Origin: Marsupella aquatica
Lineage: Eukaryota > Marchantiophyta
Assembly: GCA_973895155.1 (NCBI GenBank)
Contig: OZ316897.1
Location: 2,604,001 to 2,668,000, forward strand
Length of the DNA stretch: 64,000 bases
Direction: 5' to 3'
The position numbers and the translations under genes are program-made. The notes beneath the pieces are model-generated. The model was not told the origin of the DNA and ran no database searches. It saw only the letters and a list, made by a program, of their open reading frames with translations. Below are positions 36,811 through 49,050 of this stretch, in pieces (the stretch's first letter is position 1; every line of letters begins with the position of its first letter).

Positions 36811-39800
36811 CTCTCTCCCCTCCCTCTCGCCTACAATCATCCACTCAAACCCCACCCCTCCCCTGCTATCGTCTCTTTCAAAAACCTTTCTACGAAACCA
36901 AGGCAAGAGAGAGGAAATTTCAATCCCACGAAGCACTTGAACGGCAATCCACCATCCCACGAGAGAAAGGCGTTGAGGAAGACGGTCCTTCTAGCACATC
37001 AGACCTCCTGTCCAGCAAATAGACGTCGTAGCAGTCACGAGGAACACATATCCATGGAGTGTCGGCCCTTATTTCAAATGCCGGATCACACAAAAACCAA
37101 TCCACAACTCCTCCGCCTCGCCTCGCCTCGCCTCGGAGCCTCTCTGATCAGTAACACACGAGACTCGCTCCGTGCGTTTCGTCGAAGAACGTTGCCATCG
37201 CTGTGGGAAGGAGAGCAATTGAAGGCCGGGGCAGGGGCTGCGACAGAAGGTAAACAACGACGAGTAAATAATTAGGTTTCCGCAAGGGAATTTTAGGGGA
37301 CGGCCCTGCTGAATCTGGGTGGCCTCGCTGGCCCCTCGGCACTGGCCCAACAGCAGTTTCGCTGGCCCTTTTCCTTAGCCCGCGGGGGAGAAAGTGGGTG
37401 CCCAGGGTACAAAGAGAAATGTACATTAACCTGCTCAGAGATAGCCTAGTTCATCGGGCGATTGACTGACACGTGTCCGTAGAGGGGAACGGGGAGGCAC
37501 GTGGCTGACATCCGAGTGTGGTGTACCGGGGCCCAGTCCGATACGGATGCGGCCATGCTGGAGCATGCAGGGTGGAATCCTAGCAACACATAAATAACTT
37601 TACAATTTGGATGCGACGAACAGAATCTTTTTGTAAAAATCTGGGTTAGCAAAGCTACGATAGACCGCCAAATTGTGTGTCCAGGCCCAATGGACCGACA
37701 AAGCTCCAGTAGCACTTTTGACTTGTGCAAGTTTGCAGGCTCTTTCAATTAGTTTGCCCCATGTTCTGTACGATAGAGGCTGGAACGTAAATTATGTCAG
37801 GAACATTTTAGGAGGCCCTTGTTATTCACATAATCTGTTTTAGGAGGCTCTTGTTATTCACATCATCTGTTGTGTGAAAAGTGTTGGCCCTTGCTATTCC
37901 CATAATTTATATATTGTCTGAAAATAACACTTTTTGGGACAGAAGTTCTGCACTGTAATGCTTTTCTGGGCAGGGGTTCTAGCAAGAACACTGCTCCAAA
38001 AAAACTCATTGAATCTTTCCTGCTGGGTGCCAGTAAAGTATTCTTCACTTTTTGGTCACAGGATAATATATAACTCCAAACCAGACCTGCATTATCCTAT
38101 TCCTGTGTGACCAGAGCAGCTGGTCTGCTTAGCCATTACAAGAGCCAAAACTTGGAATGTGGCTCAAAATATATATATCTGTTGAGCTCTCCAGAAAAGT
38201 CATCTAAATAGCTCAGCAATGTTGTGTGGAGAAGGGATGGAGCGTCTTTGCCTTCAAGCTACTACCTCAACCCCATTGGAATTGAGCCAAATGGGTGGGT
38301 GATCGAACTGCAATGTGGCTCAAAATACATATCTGTTGAGCTCTCCAGAAAAGTCATTTAAATAGCTCAGCAATGTTGCGTGGAGAAGGGATGGAGCATC
38401 TTTGCCTTCATGCTACTACCTCAACCCCATTGGAATTGAGCCAAATGGGTGGGTGATCGAACTGGAAGGTGTGATAAAAATTATCCACTTCAGTCCATCA
38501 CTCCCATGTGGCGGTTGCAAGCCAGCCATGTAAGAGACCCATCAAGCCATCACCAATCATGTTTCTAGTACTAGAGGCATTTCAGAAACATGACCTAATG
38601 ATGACTTGCTCCAGAGGGTCCGATCCTTAGGTAGTCAACTGCTTTGTGACAAAAATCTCACATTTGAATCCAACCAAAACTCAAGTACCCCTTTTCTTTT
38701 CAATGTAAAGTCACTACTTACTTTATGCAGTCCATAGGGATGGACAGGAACAACATTTGGGTCCATCCAAGATTGCTTTCATATATTAGAAAGCTTGTGA
38801 TACCTCTGAAGAATGCTGGGATGAAAATTTTAAGAACACTCTTAGTTAGTATTTTATTAGATGTCAATACTGACACTTTTTTGTATACATTACCTTTCAA
38901 TGTAAAAAACAAAAGCAGGAGAATGACATTCTGGCTTTATGGTATTTCCTGGACTGAAACAATAATTACCATTTTGCACAGGTCCTTGGCCAACTAGTAT
39001 GGCACCTGCCCACTATACTAACTGTAATTGTAATGACTATTGGAAGTGTCGTGGTGTCACCGCATTGAGGGCTCAGAATGCCCACATGAGAATTTTCATG
39101 TAGATAGCTCGATAATTGAAATCACTGCAAAACCCTGGTTCCGTCATCTAAGTTTACTGGATGATACTGGATATGGTATTGAGCGTGTCCCCCGGCGTGT
39201 CCTCATTATTTCTATGATTTAAGGTCCCTCACACATCTGAATTACATTATGGGCCTTACAAAATCCCTTAATGTTTGGTTGTGTCACAATTAGCATCTGT
39301 CATGCGGCTTATGGAATGTGGTGATTTAGGGTCCTGGCACAACTGGGCCACATAGCTTACTTAGGGTTCTGCATACAGTCAGGCCCATCCACACATGACT
39401 GTTTTTTAGAGGTGACATTAATATGAATGGGCCTGACTGGGTCTATTAAAGCAATTAGAAAAACTGCAGTTCAAAAAGCCGCAGAGCTTGCCAAGTACTT
39501 AATAGGAAAATTCACATTGATGTGCATTTGCACCACACCTTAACATCTGCAATGTAGTTGCACCACATTGCCACAATGCTCACACCGCAACACAGTGCCT
39601 AACAAAACCTAAAGTTGAAATGGCAAATGCCATTGCGCATTTAATGTTTACGTACCCGGGGTTGTGTTGATTCATCCATTGCTTCTGATTGGTCTCACCA
39701 GGAGTGGCCAGTAACTCATACTGGAGACCTAAATTACGCATACAAACTCAAATCTAGGAGTCTTTTACTGCCCCATATCGGGTCACCTCATTACAAGCCA

Positions 39801-39928
39801 CTAAGGGTTGCCTAGACCTGAGTTATCCTATAAAGTAATGAGTAGGGTAATCCATCACCTTGAAGGTAGTGGGTTGAGACTTGCAAGGGAGGTGGAGTTT
39901 GGGAGGGCCACAACTCATTTACCTCTAA
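36811..39928. other. Upstream region of the coiled-coil gene and intergenic DNA
   Basis: No gene supported. A (CCTCG)n stretch lies near 37,113-37,136. A 156-bp tandem duplication is listed separately. The frame at 36,458-36,940 plus is an antisense shadow of the coiled-coil gene. Confidence 0.5.
38156..38465. repeat. Tandem duplication, period about 156 bp
   Basis: Copies start at 38,156 and 38,312 with 'aatgtggctcaaaata'. They stay nearly identical through 'gttgagctctccagaaaag', 'atagctcagcaatgttg' and 'gggtgggtgatcgaactg'. They differ by a 4-bp AT expansion and about five substitutions, so the duplication is fairly young. Confidence 0.93.
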
Positions 39929-40272
39929 TGTTAGATATTGCTCTAGTCTTGTGACTCATGAGCTAACCACAGTTAGTCTAACTCGGGTTAGGACTTAGCT
40001 AATGTTAGCGGTAGTGCTGTTGTGTATATAGCCAGGGCTGATGCCAGACCCTGGTGGAACTTAGGCTCATTGTTACGGAGCTAGTTGAGAGATAGGGAGA
40101 GCTTGTGCTGTGGATGCTTGGTATGACCGGTCGGCCTAGAGTGCAGTAAAGCTCTTGTGTGTTCCCGTGGACGTAGCCTCATGTGGAGGTGAACCACGTA
40201 TCTCTCTGTGTCGACTATTGTGCATTGGATGGTTCATGGGCTTGCCGTTACGAATGTCGTCTATGCTCAACA
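39929..40272 (+). repeat. 5' LTR of plus-strand copia
   Basis: 344 bp, TGTTAGATATTG ... CTCAACA. Equal in length and highly similar to the LTR at 20,638-20,981. It contains a short AT-rich 'gtgtatata' near its middle that could serve as a TATA element. Confidence 0.95.
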
Positions 40273-40274
40273 AG

Positions 40275-40286
40275 TGGTATCAGAGC
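40275..40286 (+). other. Primer binding site, initiator tRNA-Met
   Basis: TGGTATCAGAGC, two bases after the 5' LTR. It is complementary to the 3' end of plant initiator tRNA-Met, the standard primer for plant copia elements. Confidence 0.95.
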
Positions 40287-40984
40287 ATGCCTGGGAGGTG
40301 ACGAGGTTTTTTCGTGATGGGTTTTCCAGCGTTCAGTGTCGGTGACACATTTGGAGTTTCATCGCATGAAACTTGAATGTGTGTGGCTGAGTGGATAGGT
40401 TAGTGAGAGGGCTTTCTAACGGTGGTTAGAACTCGCTGATCGGTATCCGTGGTGCGGAGGAATTGAAATTTGCATCATTCAGGTTTTATTTGTGTTCGAC
40501 GGCTTTTCGAGGGAGAGACCAGAGTTTGCGTTTTTCAACGGTGTGAGCTGTGCGGTGCGGGAGGGATTGCGCATTATAGCTCAAGTTGAAGGTTGAGGCG
40601 AGCTGGTCGTTTCGGTAGCTGGATTGCTACTGAGTTATTACCGAGTGAGACGTGACGAGTGACGGAGGTGTTCAGGTTTTTTCACAAGCTATGGAGCTTG
40701 TTCTCATCTGAACCGGGTTTCTCTTCGTGACGTCCGACTCGATGGAAGAGACGCGAAGTGCTACGGCTCAACGGTTTGATCGCGGCGAGGCGGTCGTTTT
40801 GAGCCCGGGATTGGCACTTGACGCGGAGTGAAGACGATGGGGCGGATTTTTGTTTTGTTTTGTGCTGGAGCTGCAGACTGTGCCGGTGCAATTAGGCAAC
40901 TTTTCCCATCGCAGCAATTTTTTTACTCATGAGAAACGATGGCAATTAGGTGAGTAACTCATTCACTTAATTTTGGGGGAGTTT

Positions 40985-41470
40985 TTGGCATTTTAAAGGG
41001 GTTAAGTTGGGGCCCCTTTTGTGTATACACAAGGTGTATACACACACCTTGTTCCCGGCCCCCCCGTAACCCTGTTTGTATCCCCCCCTCCCTGCCGCAC
41101 CCCATTTTTAGGCGGGGTCCGCAGCGCCAGCTGGCACTCGCCCCGCCACCTCCTTTCCCTCGCTCGACGAGGGGGGGGACTCCCACCGCCAGACCTGCCA
41201 TCAGGCCCCGCGCCCCGGACCTTTATCGCGCCCGTTTACGGCCCCGCCAACTCGCGGTAGTGCCCTGCCGACGGTAGCCGGTCGCCTGCCCTCGCACTCG
41301 CCGGCCCGCTCCCCCGCGCCTGTACACGGCAGTACGCCACCGTGCGTATTCGGCCCGGGCCTGGCCCTTTTACGTGTATTCGTCCCCTTGTATCCCTGTA
41401 CCCTATCTGGCCCGCGTTTTTTAACGCGTATTTATGTTGAAGGGGCTTAAACCCCCCTTCTAAGGGCCCA
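40985..41470 (+). other. GC-rich block in the copia leader
   Basis: The leader between primer site and gag is about 1.9 kb, long for copia. Inside it, about 480 bp is very GC-rich, full of 'gccccg' and 'cgcc' runs. It is bordered by 'aaaggggttaag..ggggcccc' on the left and 'aaggggcttaaacccccc..gggccc' on the right. Near its left end is the inverted repeat 'gtgtatacac'. Composition changes sharply at both borders, so it may be a separate insertion. The other copia copy has lost this part and cannot serve as a control. Confidence 0.45.
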
Positions 41471-42151
41471 TTTTTTGTTTTTTCCCCGATTTGATGCTAT
41501 TGCCTGTCCCGGGACTGGTCACCCTCCATTTTAACCGCTCTGACAGGGGTAACGGCTCCCTGTGAGACCTGCTGTACTGTGCAGGAATATTCCCAAAAAA
41601 CAGAGAGCTATTTTTTGGCCGTTCGACAAAGATTCTGTCGCCAAACGGTAACTTTTTTGGTTCTTTTTTGGCGAGGACGTAGCCATTGAAGTTGGCAACG
41701 CGGCGCACCGATCACATCGCGATTCTGACGACGGGTTGTACTTGGTAATTTGGTTATTCCCCGAGGTGGTCAAAACGGGGGAGTTTTCCAAGGTTTTATC
41801 CACCCTGACCAAAATTTGAATAACTTTTCCGTTGAATTTTGATTTTGATTTTGGCTTTCAGTATTGGACTCCTAGTTTTGTGGGCTACGCGGCGGTGTTG
41901 AGTTTTGAGTTTTATAAGAAGTTTCAAAAAAAGACATTTTTTCGTGATTGTTTCATATGAGTGACTCGGAGGATACTGGAAGAATTGGCGTCGGTGGAGC
42001 TTCAGGATCGCGATGATCAGACGGAGAGTCTGAGGAGGAGCTCCTACCATTTGAGGAAGAACTAGTATCACCGGTATGATCACCGGTGCGGCGTGCAGTG
42101 GAGGAAGTTGTGTTACTACCAGAGCTGTTGGTAGTGGGGAAGAAGAGGGAG

Positions 42152-43006
42152 ATGGCTAGATTTGGAGGAGTGAAGTTTGAGGTGGAGAAGTACGATGGTC
42201 ATACTGATTACTTGCTCTGGGAGAAGCAAGTGAAGAGTGTTCTTCGGGCCATGGGCTTAGCTCATCTGCTCTCTTCGCGAGAGCAATATGATGGAGAAGA
42301 GGAGATCTTAGAGAAGCAGTGGAGACAGGAGCAGGTGATTGCTGTGAATGCAGTGATGCTTTATCTGAAGCCGCACATCATCAAGCAGCTGGATGATTAT
42401 ACGGATTGCGCGTCACTATTCAAGGTTCTAAGAGAGAAGTACTACCGGGAAGATGCTTCAAACCGGCTGTACAAGAAGTCTCTCTTGATGAGCCTCAGGC
42501 TCAAGGAAGAGAGCAAGATGCAAGATCATCTGGATGAGTTTGACAGTCTAGCGGTGGATCTGTCAAACCTGGGAAAAAGAGTTGAAGATGAGGATAAGGC
42601 CTTGCTTCTGCTAAGCTCCTTACCGCCGTCTTATCAGGGCTTGAAACAGGTGCTCTTGTATAGAGATCTGAAGTCCATTTTGTATAATGAGATGGTGAGC
42701 TCTTTATTGTCTGATGATGCTCAGAAGAAGCTGGGTCAATCACAGACAGCATCTTCTTCTGGCACTGCGTTGAACGTGAACCGTGGAAGAGCAACGCAGC
42801 GCACGAATGGGCAGAACAAGTCTACATCACAGGGGAGATCAAAATCCAAAGGGAAATCGCAAGAGAGAAAGCCTCTTGCATGTTGGAATTGTGGCAAGCG
42901 TGGTGACATGAAAAGGGATTGTCGAGTAAAGGTTCCTATTGCATCTGCTAACACGGCATCGAGCTCGCATGAGGTAGATTTACTCGATGATGATGACATA
43001 TTGTGA
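42152..43006 (+). CDS. Copia Gag (UBN2/DUF4219-type), nearly intact
   Basis: 284 codons from the ATG of MARFGGVKFEVEKYDG. An upstream in-frame ATG at 42,086 is less likely. The N-terminal half shows the usual copia Gag pattern (W.K.V...L, AVNAVMLYL, LFKVLREKY, LLMSLRLKE, LDEFDSLAVDLSNLG, ALLLLSSLPPSYQGL). A basic Ser/Gln/Lys-rich linker leads to a zinc knuckle CWNCGKRGDMKRDC, in which the usual His is Asp. The stop follows an acidic end. In intact relatives gag is fused to pol; here a TGA separates it from the protease. Confidence 0.9.
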   Translation: MARFGGVKFEVEKYDGHTDYLLWEKQVKSVLRAMGLAHLLSSREQYDGEEEILEKQWRQEQVIAVNAVMLYLKPHIIKQLDDYTDCASLFKVLREKYYREDASNRLYKKSLLMSLRLKEESKMQDHLDEFDSLAVDLSNLGKRVEDEDKALLLLSSLPPSYQGLKQVLLYRDLKSILYNEMVSSLLSDDAQKKLGQSQTASSSGTALNVNRGRATQRTNGQNKSTSQGRSKSKGKSQERKPLACWNCGKRGDMKRDCRVKVPIASANTASSSHEVDLLDDDDIL

Positions 43007-43042
43007 TGCCAAGGTTATGCTCTCAACATAGTGTCAAATCCA

Positions 43043-45855
43043 GGTAGTGATGACTGGATTCTAGATAGTGCATGTACTTTTCACATTTGCTCTAGGAGAG
43101 ATTTTTCAGTTCTTACACGGTTTCCAACGGGTCAGTGTTGATGGGAAATGGAATCCCATGTCAAGTTGTTGGACTTGGATCTGTAGGATTTCAGATGTTT
43201 GATGGTGCTGTAAGGACATTGAAGAATGTGAGATATATTCCCAGCATGATGAAAAATCTCATTTTACTTGGAGTTTTAGAAGCAAATGGCCATTAGTGAA
43301 GTTCTGCTAATGGTGTCCTTCAGGTTTCAACTGGTACTAAAATTATATTGAAGGGAAAGAGACATAGCAATCTATACGTTTTGGGGGGCAGTGTTGTTTG
43401 TGATGAAGCCAATGTAACCTTATCTCATGAGGAGACGACCCGGTTGTGGCACTTTCGTTTGGGCCACATGAGTGAAAAAGGTTTGGCTATTCTTCAAAAG
43501 AAAGGATTACTTTCTAATTTGCAGTCTTGTAAGTTAGAATTTTGTGAGCACTGTGTGCTAGAAAAGTAACACAGGAAACCCTTCGGAGTTGGAACTCACA
43601 CCAGCAAGGAGGTACTTGAGTATGTACATAGTGATGTGTGGGGTCCAGCCCCTACTCCCTCACATTCTGGACGGTTATACTATGTCACGGTCATTAGACG
43701 ATTACTCAAGGTATGTGTGGATATACTTTCTACACAATAAGTCTGATGTTTTTGCCACTTTTAAGGAGTGGAAAGTCCAAGTTGAGAATCAGACTGGTAA
43801 TAAGGTGAGATATCTTCGATCGGATAACGACGGTGAATACAATTCTGGGGAATTTGGAACGTATTGTAAGGAGCAGGAGATCATCCGCCCTCTCACAACA
43901 AGTTATACTCCTCAGCAAAATGGTGTTTCTGAGATACTCAACCGAACACTATTGGACCACTCGAGGAGTATGTTGAGTCAGTCATGCTTACCACATGAGT
44001 TTTGGGCTGAAGCTGTCAACACTACAACTTATTTGGTAAATTTTTCTCCATCCAGTTCTATTGGATTCAAAACGCCATTTGAAATGAGGTACGGGCGTTC
44101 AGCAGATTATTCACATATGAGGATTTTTGGATGTGATGCTTATCTGCTTACACCTTCCCAGCTTCGATCCAAGCTGGAGTCCAAGTCAAAGAAGTGCATT
44201 TTCCTTGGCTATCAGAAAGGTGTGAAGGGTTATAGGTTATGGGATCCAGTAACCTGTAAACTAATTATAGAGATTTGTCCTTTAATGAATCCAGATCATC
44301 AAAGGAGGGGGAGAGTTCTCAGGACTCCCATACTGACAAGGGGAAATCCCCCATCCCGGACCGGGTTGAGGGGGAGATTAGTCATGATGGTGTTCATGAC
44401 AGGAGAGATGGAGAAGCTTCGGGCTTGGAGCTGGTTCCTGTGATGAAACAAGAGGAGCAGATTGTTGTTGGGGTACCTCAAATTCAGCCAATAGCAGCAA
44501 TAGATCAGCCTGAGTCATCTACTAGAAGAACTTCCATTCGTTCTACTAGAGCTCCTACCAGGTATGGTCAATGGGCAGACTCATCTAAGCTAGATGATAT
44601 TGACATTGCACCTGATGAAGATGATATGACTTTGATCTTGGAAGAAGGAGAGCCTTCTTTGTACAGTGAGGCTTGTGCTTCAGAGCAGAAGCATGAGTGG
44701 AATGCATCAATGCAGAGGGAGTTGCAATCTTTGAGTGACAACAACACTTGGGAACTAGTGGAGCTTCCAAGAGGTCAACAAGTGGTGGACAACAAGTGGA
44801 TTTACAAGTTGAAGGATAGTCCTTCAGAGGGTGGAGACAAGATCTACAAGGCAAGGCTTGTTGCCAAGGGGTTCACTCAAGAGAAAGGAGTGGATTACAA
44901 TGAGGTCTTTTCACCGGTGGCTAAGTATTCCACAATTCGGATCTTGTGTCAGCTTGTTGTGTTTTTTAATCTGGTGATGGATTAGATGGATGTTGTTACA
45001 GCTTTTCTCTATGGCAACTTGGAAGAGTTGATCTTCATGAGACAACCACTAGGCTTTATGAAGAAGGGCCAGATGGATGTTGTTACAGCTTTTCTCTATG
45101 GCAACTTGGAAGAGTTGATCTTCATGAGACAGCCACTAGGCTTTATGAAGAAGGGCCAAGAGAACTTAGTTTGCAGATTTCTCAAGTCCTTGTATGGATT
45201 GAAGCAGTCTCCCAGATAGTGGAACAAGCGGTTTGATGATTTCATGCTTGCTCAGTGTTTTACAAGGATGGTTTATGATCCTTGTGTGTATACAAAATCA
45301 GTCAAAAATGATGTATTTGGTTTCATCATTCTGGTGATCTATGTGGATGACATGCTGATTGTGGCTAAAGATCAATCTGAGGTTGACAGTCTCAAGGCAA
45401 AATTGAGTGTTGAATTCAGGATGAAGGATCTTGGTAAGGCCAAGAGGATCTTAGGGATGGAGATTTTTAGGAACTCTGAGACTGGACAGTTGTGCTTGAG
45501 TCAAGGCCAGTATGCGAGGAAAGTACTTGCACGATTCAACATGGAGAATTGTAAGCCAGTGAGTATTCTTTTAGCTTCACATTTCAAGTTATCATCGGCC
45601 TTCTCTCCTACGGATGCTGTGAAGAAAGGTCTGATGACTAAGATTCTTTATGAGAAGGCAGTAGGTAGTCTGATGTATTTGATGACTTGTACTATGTCTA
45701 ACTTAGCCCCAGCGATGGGCAAGGTTAGCAGATTCATGTCAAATCCAAGGAAGGTACATTGGGAAGTTGTGAAGTGGATTCTCAGGTATCTGAAGGGAAC
45801 ACAGGACTATGGATTACTATTTGATAATAGATCAAATAAAACGTTAGTTGGCTAT
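43043..45855 (+). pseudogene. Copia pol, first part: protease, integrase, reverse transcriptase, start of RNase H
   Basis: The protease motif DDWILDSACTFHIC begins near 43,048 and the frame soon breaks. GAG-pre-integrase is 43,348-43,569 (LWHFRLGHMSEKGL, FCEHC) and ends in a TAA where the other copy has CAG. Integrase runs about 43,600-44,270 with the usual LRSDN and TTSYTPQQNGVSE blocks. RT begins near 44,700 (KHEWNASMQREL, KARLVAKGFTQ, YNEVFSPVAKYSTIR). A TAG at 44,983-44,985 replaces a CAG present in the other copy. An 87-bp in-frame duplication follows, then a second TAG at 45,217-45,219 after QSPR. The YVDD box is near 45,339-45,350. RNase H is cut by the CACTA element. Confidence 0.92.
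44986..45159 (+). repeat. 87-bp in-frame tandem duplication inside RT
   Basis: Two consecutive, almost identical 87-bp copies (44,986-45,072 and 45,073-45,159) each encode 29 residues starting MDVVTAFLYGNLEELIF. The minus-strand copia has one copy. Confidence 0.97.
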
Positions 45856-45858
45856 GTA

Positions 45859-46440
45859 CACTACAACACTATCGGTCGGTTTTGCGAAGACAATCTCATC
45901 GCAACTAACAAGCCCCTGATTTTCATAATTCTGGCTATTGCGAACATACGCGCATCGCACCCCCTTCGCACTTTGCGAACCTAATAACTTCGCACGCGGA
46001 CCATCACAACGGCATCGCAAAATCATGGCAAACTGAGAAGCTGAGAGGTTCGCAATATTCAATACTTCTGCGATCCATTATACGTCGCATAAGGTTCGCA
46101 AACATACACGCACACGTCCCGCGCGGGCGTCAATATTTGAGACGGATTTACCATCGCATCATATTTGCGATTGATACTGGTTCAATTGTTTTAATGGGGA
46201 TTGTATGACAAAGAGCGATACCGGTGATTTCAGAAGTTTGTGAACGGTTGCGATTAGGAAAGTGCGATCCTAGAAGTATCACAAAAACCCGACATATTTG
46301 GATCTGAAGTTCTGAAGTTAATTGACTCAAAAAGTGCGACGCCTTGGGGTTAATATTGTGCGATGGGAATGAGTTCTTAAAGGGTTCGCAAAATTATGAT
46401 CACACAGGATTCAATACATTATTTGCGAGGGGTTTTCCTT
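45859..46440. repeat. CACTA 5' terminal and subterminal repeats
   Basis: After the CACTA end, short copies of TTGCGA/TCGCAA and variants (TTCGCAA, TGCGAT, CATCGCA) occur about every 30-40 bp in both orientations. In En/Spm elements such motifs are the TnpA binding sites that bring the ends together. Confidence 0.9.
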
Positions 46441-46643
46441 GGAACCCAATGTGGAAGGCAAAATTGTTGTTTTATAAAATGGAAAAGCATGAACAAAATG
46501 ATAGGGCTTCAAAGAACCCTATACATGGACAAGAGGGGGGAAATATCTGATGCTAGGTCCGCCCTTCTAAACCTATGCTGCCTCTTCCTACCCTAAGCTC
46601 CGGCATGACAAGTCACTCTCATGCATGTATCTCTACAAAATAA

Positions 46644-48698
46644 CTAGAATGGGCTCTTGCGGCTCCTCTTGGTTGGCTTCTTGGCTGGCTTCTTGCCCTT
46701 ATCCTTCCGGGGATCCTGTTGGTGACGGGTGCGTGATGGCCGTCGACGCTCCTGCTCCTGCTCCTGCTGCTCCTCTGGCTCCTCCTGCCCCTCCTGCTCC
46801 TCCTCCTCATCCTCAGGGTCCTCCTCCTCCCCCTGGTCATCAACGTGTGCTGATGACACACGACTACCACCACTACCACGGTGGGAAGAACCTACCTCAC
46901 GACTACTCCCCCCCCCCGAGCACCACTAGTACCAGGAGTAGCCCCCTCATCGTCATCACTACTGGTCACATCAGCACCCGACCCCTCAGGCTCATCCGAA
47001 TCCTGCATCCATTACATATCATTAGTTTTCGCAAGACATAAAGGGTCACTCACAATGTTCGCATGCTAATCATATGGTTCACACTTAGACACTTACAGTA
47101 GCCAACTCGGCATCTACCATCGCAAAGAGGTACTTTCGTCCATGCTCTATCGCCACCTCAATATGCTTTTTTGATATCTTCCTTTTGTACCTCCGATACT
47201 GCCATGCATAAAACCAATTAAAATTGGTTAAATTTGCCCTTAAGCATACCCTATAGCCACAAGTGATGCTTAAATCCTCAACTACTAAACATGACCCAAA
47301 AAAATTTTTTAATTCAAATTTGCGAACCTATAAGCATAGCAACTTGCGAACCACCTTTTTTTGCGAAGGCGTTGCGATGGAGTTTGCGATGCGCATTTGT
47401 TCGCAAAGGCATCGGAAAATTGAAATGGAAAAAGTCTATGATAGACTTTGCGAGGGGTTTGCGAAAAAATACGCATCGCAACACCTTCACAAACTGTGTT
47501 CCCGAGAGTTTTTAAAAATTTGCCAGAAATTCTAAGTGTCAGAGTTGCCCTAAACTAGTAACCAAGCAAGCATGCACAACAGCAAGAACCTTCGGGGATG
47601 TCATTCACTTGCATTGCATAACTCTGAAAGGAATAGAGAGGTTAGGGAGGAGCAAGAGGCACTCACAAAGTGTGACTTGAGGCCGGGGAGCCCGCCTTGA
47701 CCCAACTTGTGGACTGGATTGGGGGTGGATTTCACTCGTTTGGCTGCATCTGTGAAACGCTTGGGTGGCTTTCCCTCCTGGTCGGCCACCTTCTGCATCT
47801 CAGCTACCTTCTGCTCAAGTGGCTTCAGGTCGTGGTCAGGGGGGAGCTTCCCGGCCTCCTTTGCTTTCAAGGCTCGATCTAGATTGCCCTTCCACTCTTC
47901 CAACTCGTGAGCTGCCTTAATTTGCACCTCAATCTTGTAAAACGAATTCCAGATGTCCTCGGTGAAGTGGAGGGGTCTGCGCAAGTTCCTGTATGATCTC
48001 AAGTCTTTCAGGTGGGCTCTAATCTTCATCCTGTCATGGTATCGCATTTGAGACATAGAATTTGAAATCTTATTTGCCAACCATTGCTCATCTATGTCAG
48101 GCCCATTGCGAAATGCATCCTTGATTTGGTTGATGACCCTCTTTCGCTCTGCCTTCTCAATCTTCCCCCACTGCATGCCTCGTGAGAAATTGCTTGTGAT
48201 AATCTGCTTGATTGTGCTCTTAGCCCCTGCATACGCTAGCTCAGTTGGAGTCCCACTCGTCTCCAAGGCAATGAATGGAAGTTTTTTTCTTGCTTCCTCT
48301 TTCTGACGTTGCTCCTCCCTCTGTTTTCGAATTGAATCTCTCTCCTCTCTTCTCTTCTGCTTCTCTAGGGCTTGAGGAGAGGCAACTCCCGACTTAGTTC
48401 TTTCCTCTCTCTTCCTTTTTTTCTCTCTAGCCTTCTCTTCAGCTGCGGCCCTCTCCTCCCCCTCTCTAGTAGCTTGTCCTGCTACAATCCCAGTTTGCAA
48501 AACCTGTCCAAGAATGGCACTCAAAGAGGCAAGCCCTGCTGGAGAATTGAGATTCACTTCTCCCAATTGTGCAGCACTGAGATGTTGGGCCACTAAGTCT
48601 GCCCAGGCATTCTTCTCTTTCTCTGGATTTCCTCCATTGCCACTACCACTACCACTACCACTACCACCTTGCCCTCCACTCCCCTCACCGGTAGCCAT
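46644..48698 (-). CDS. TnpA-like CACTA accessory protein (three exons, one frameshift)
   Basis: Exons on the minus strand: 47,667-48,698 (344 codons from ATG), 47,097-47,198 and 46,644-47,002. All are in phase 0 with gtgagt and gtaagt donors. The protein has a Gly/Ser-rich start, a highly charged Arg/Glu/Lys coiled-coil (about residues 85-140), then a conserved-looking block (ERKRVINQIKDAFRN, QWLANKISNSMSQMRYHDR). A second helical region follows, then a very acidic tail and a basic Lys/Arg end. A run of ten C at 46,908-46,917 puts the tail out of frame by one base. This is a somatic-type slippage or sequencing-error site, and without it the tail stays open to the stop. I assign TnpA by position, charge pattern and the motif clusters around it, not by clear sequence similarity. 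Confidence 0.65.
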
Positions 48699-48789
48699 AG
48701 CTCCCCTCTCTCACAGTCTCCCTCGTACTGTTGTGCGTGCCCCGGCCCTTCTCGTCTCACTCAAAAACTGAAATGAGCCCGAATGCGAG

Positions 48790-49050
48790 CTCCCGCCGAT
48801 GTTTACGCCGTTCAAAAACGGGTTTGCGATGACATACGCATGGGAAACTGCGAAGCCCGCGCCCTCGCAAATAGTCTCGCAACTTGCGAGGCACTTCCAA
48901 ATCTATTCCCTTCGCAAAGCCATCGCAACCCGCAGAAGACCCAAAAAATCGTTCTCGGCCTCTGTTTTTGCGAAGCAAGTGCGAAGGTCGTAGGTTCGCA
49001 AAAATATTCTCTAACTTGTGAAATAATTTGCGAGGCAGGTCTTATCGGTT
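48790..49050 (-). promoter_or_regulatory. Motif cluster in the TnpA-like promoter
   Basis: At least a dozen TTGCGA/TCGCAA-type motifs, as at the transposon ends, lie directly upstream of the ATG at 48,698. A similar cluster lies in intron 1 (about 47,320-47,490). This suggests that the protein that binds the ends also controls its own gene, as TnpA does in En/Spm. Confidence 0.6.

Noticed and set aside
36458-36940. 160-codon Ser/Pro-rich plus-strand frame
   Set aside because: Antisense shadow of the coiled-coil gene's first part.
44299-44854. Minus-strand frames opposite copia RT
   Set aside because: Antisense shadows of the pol coding region.
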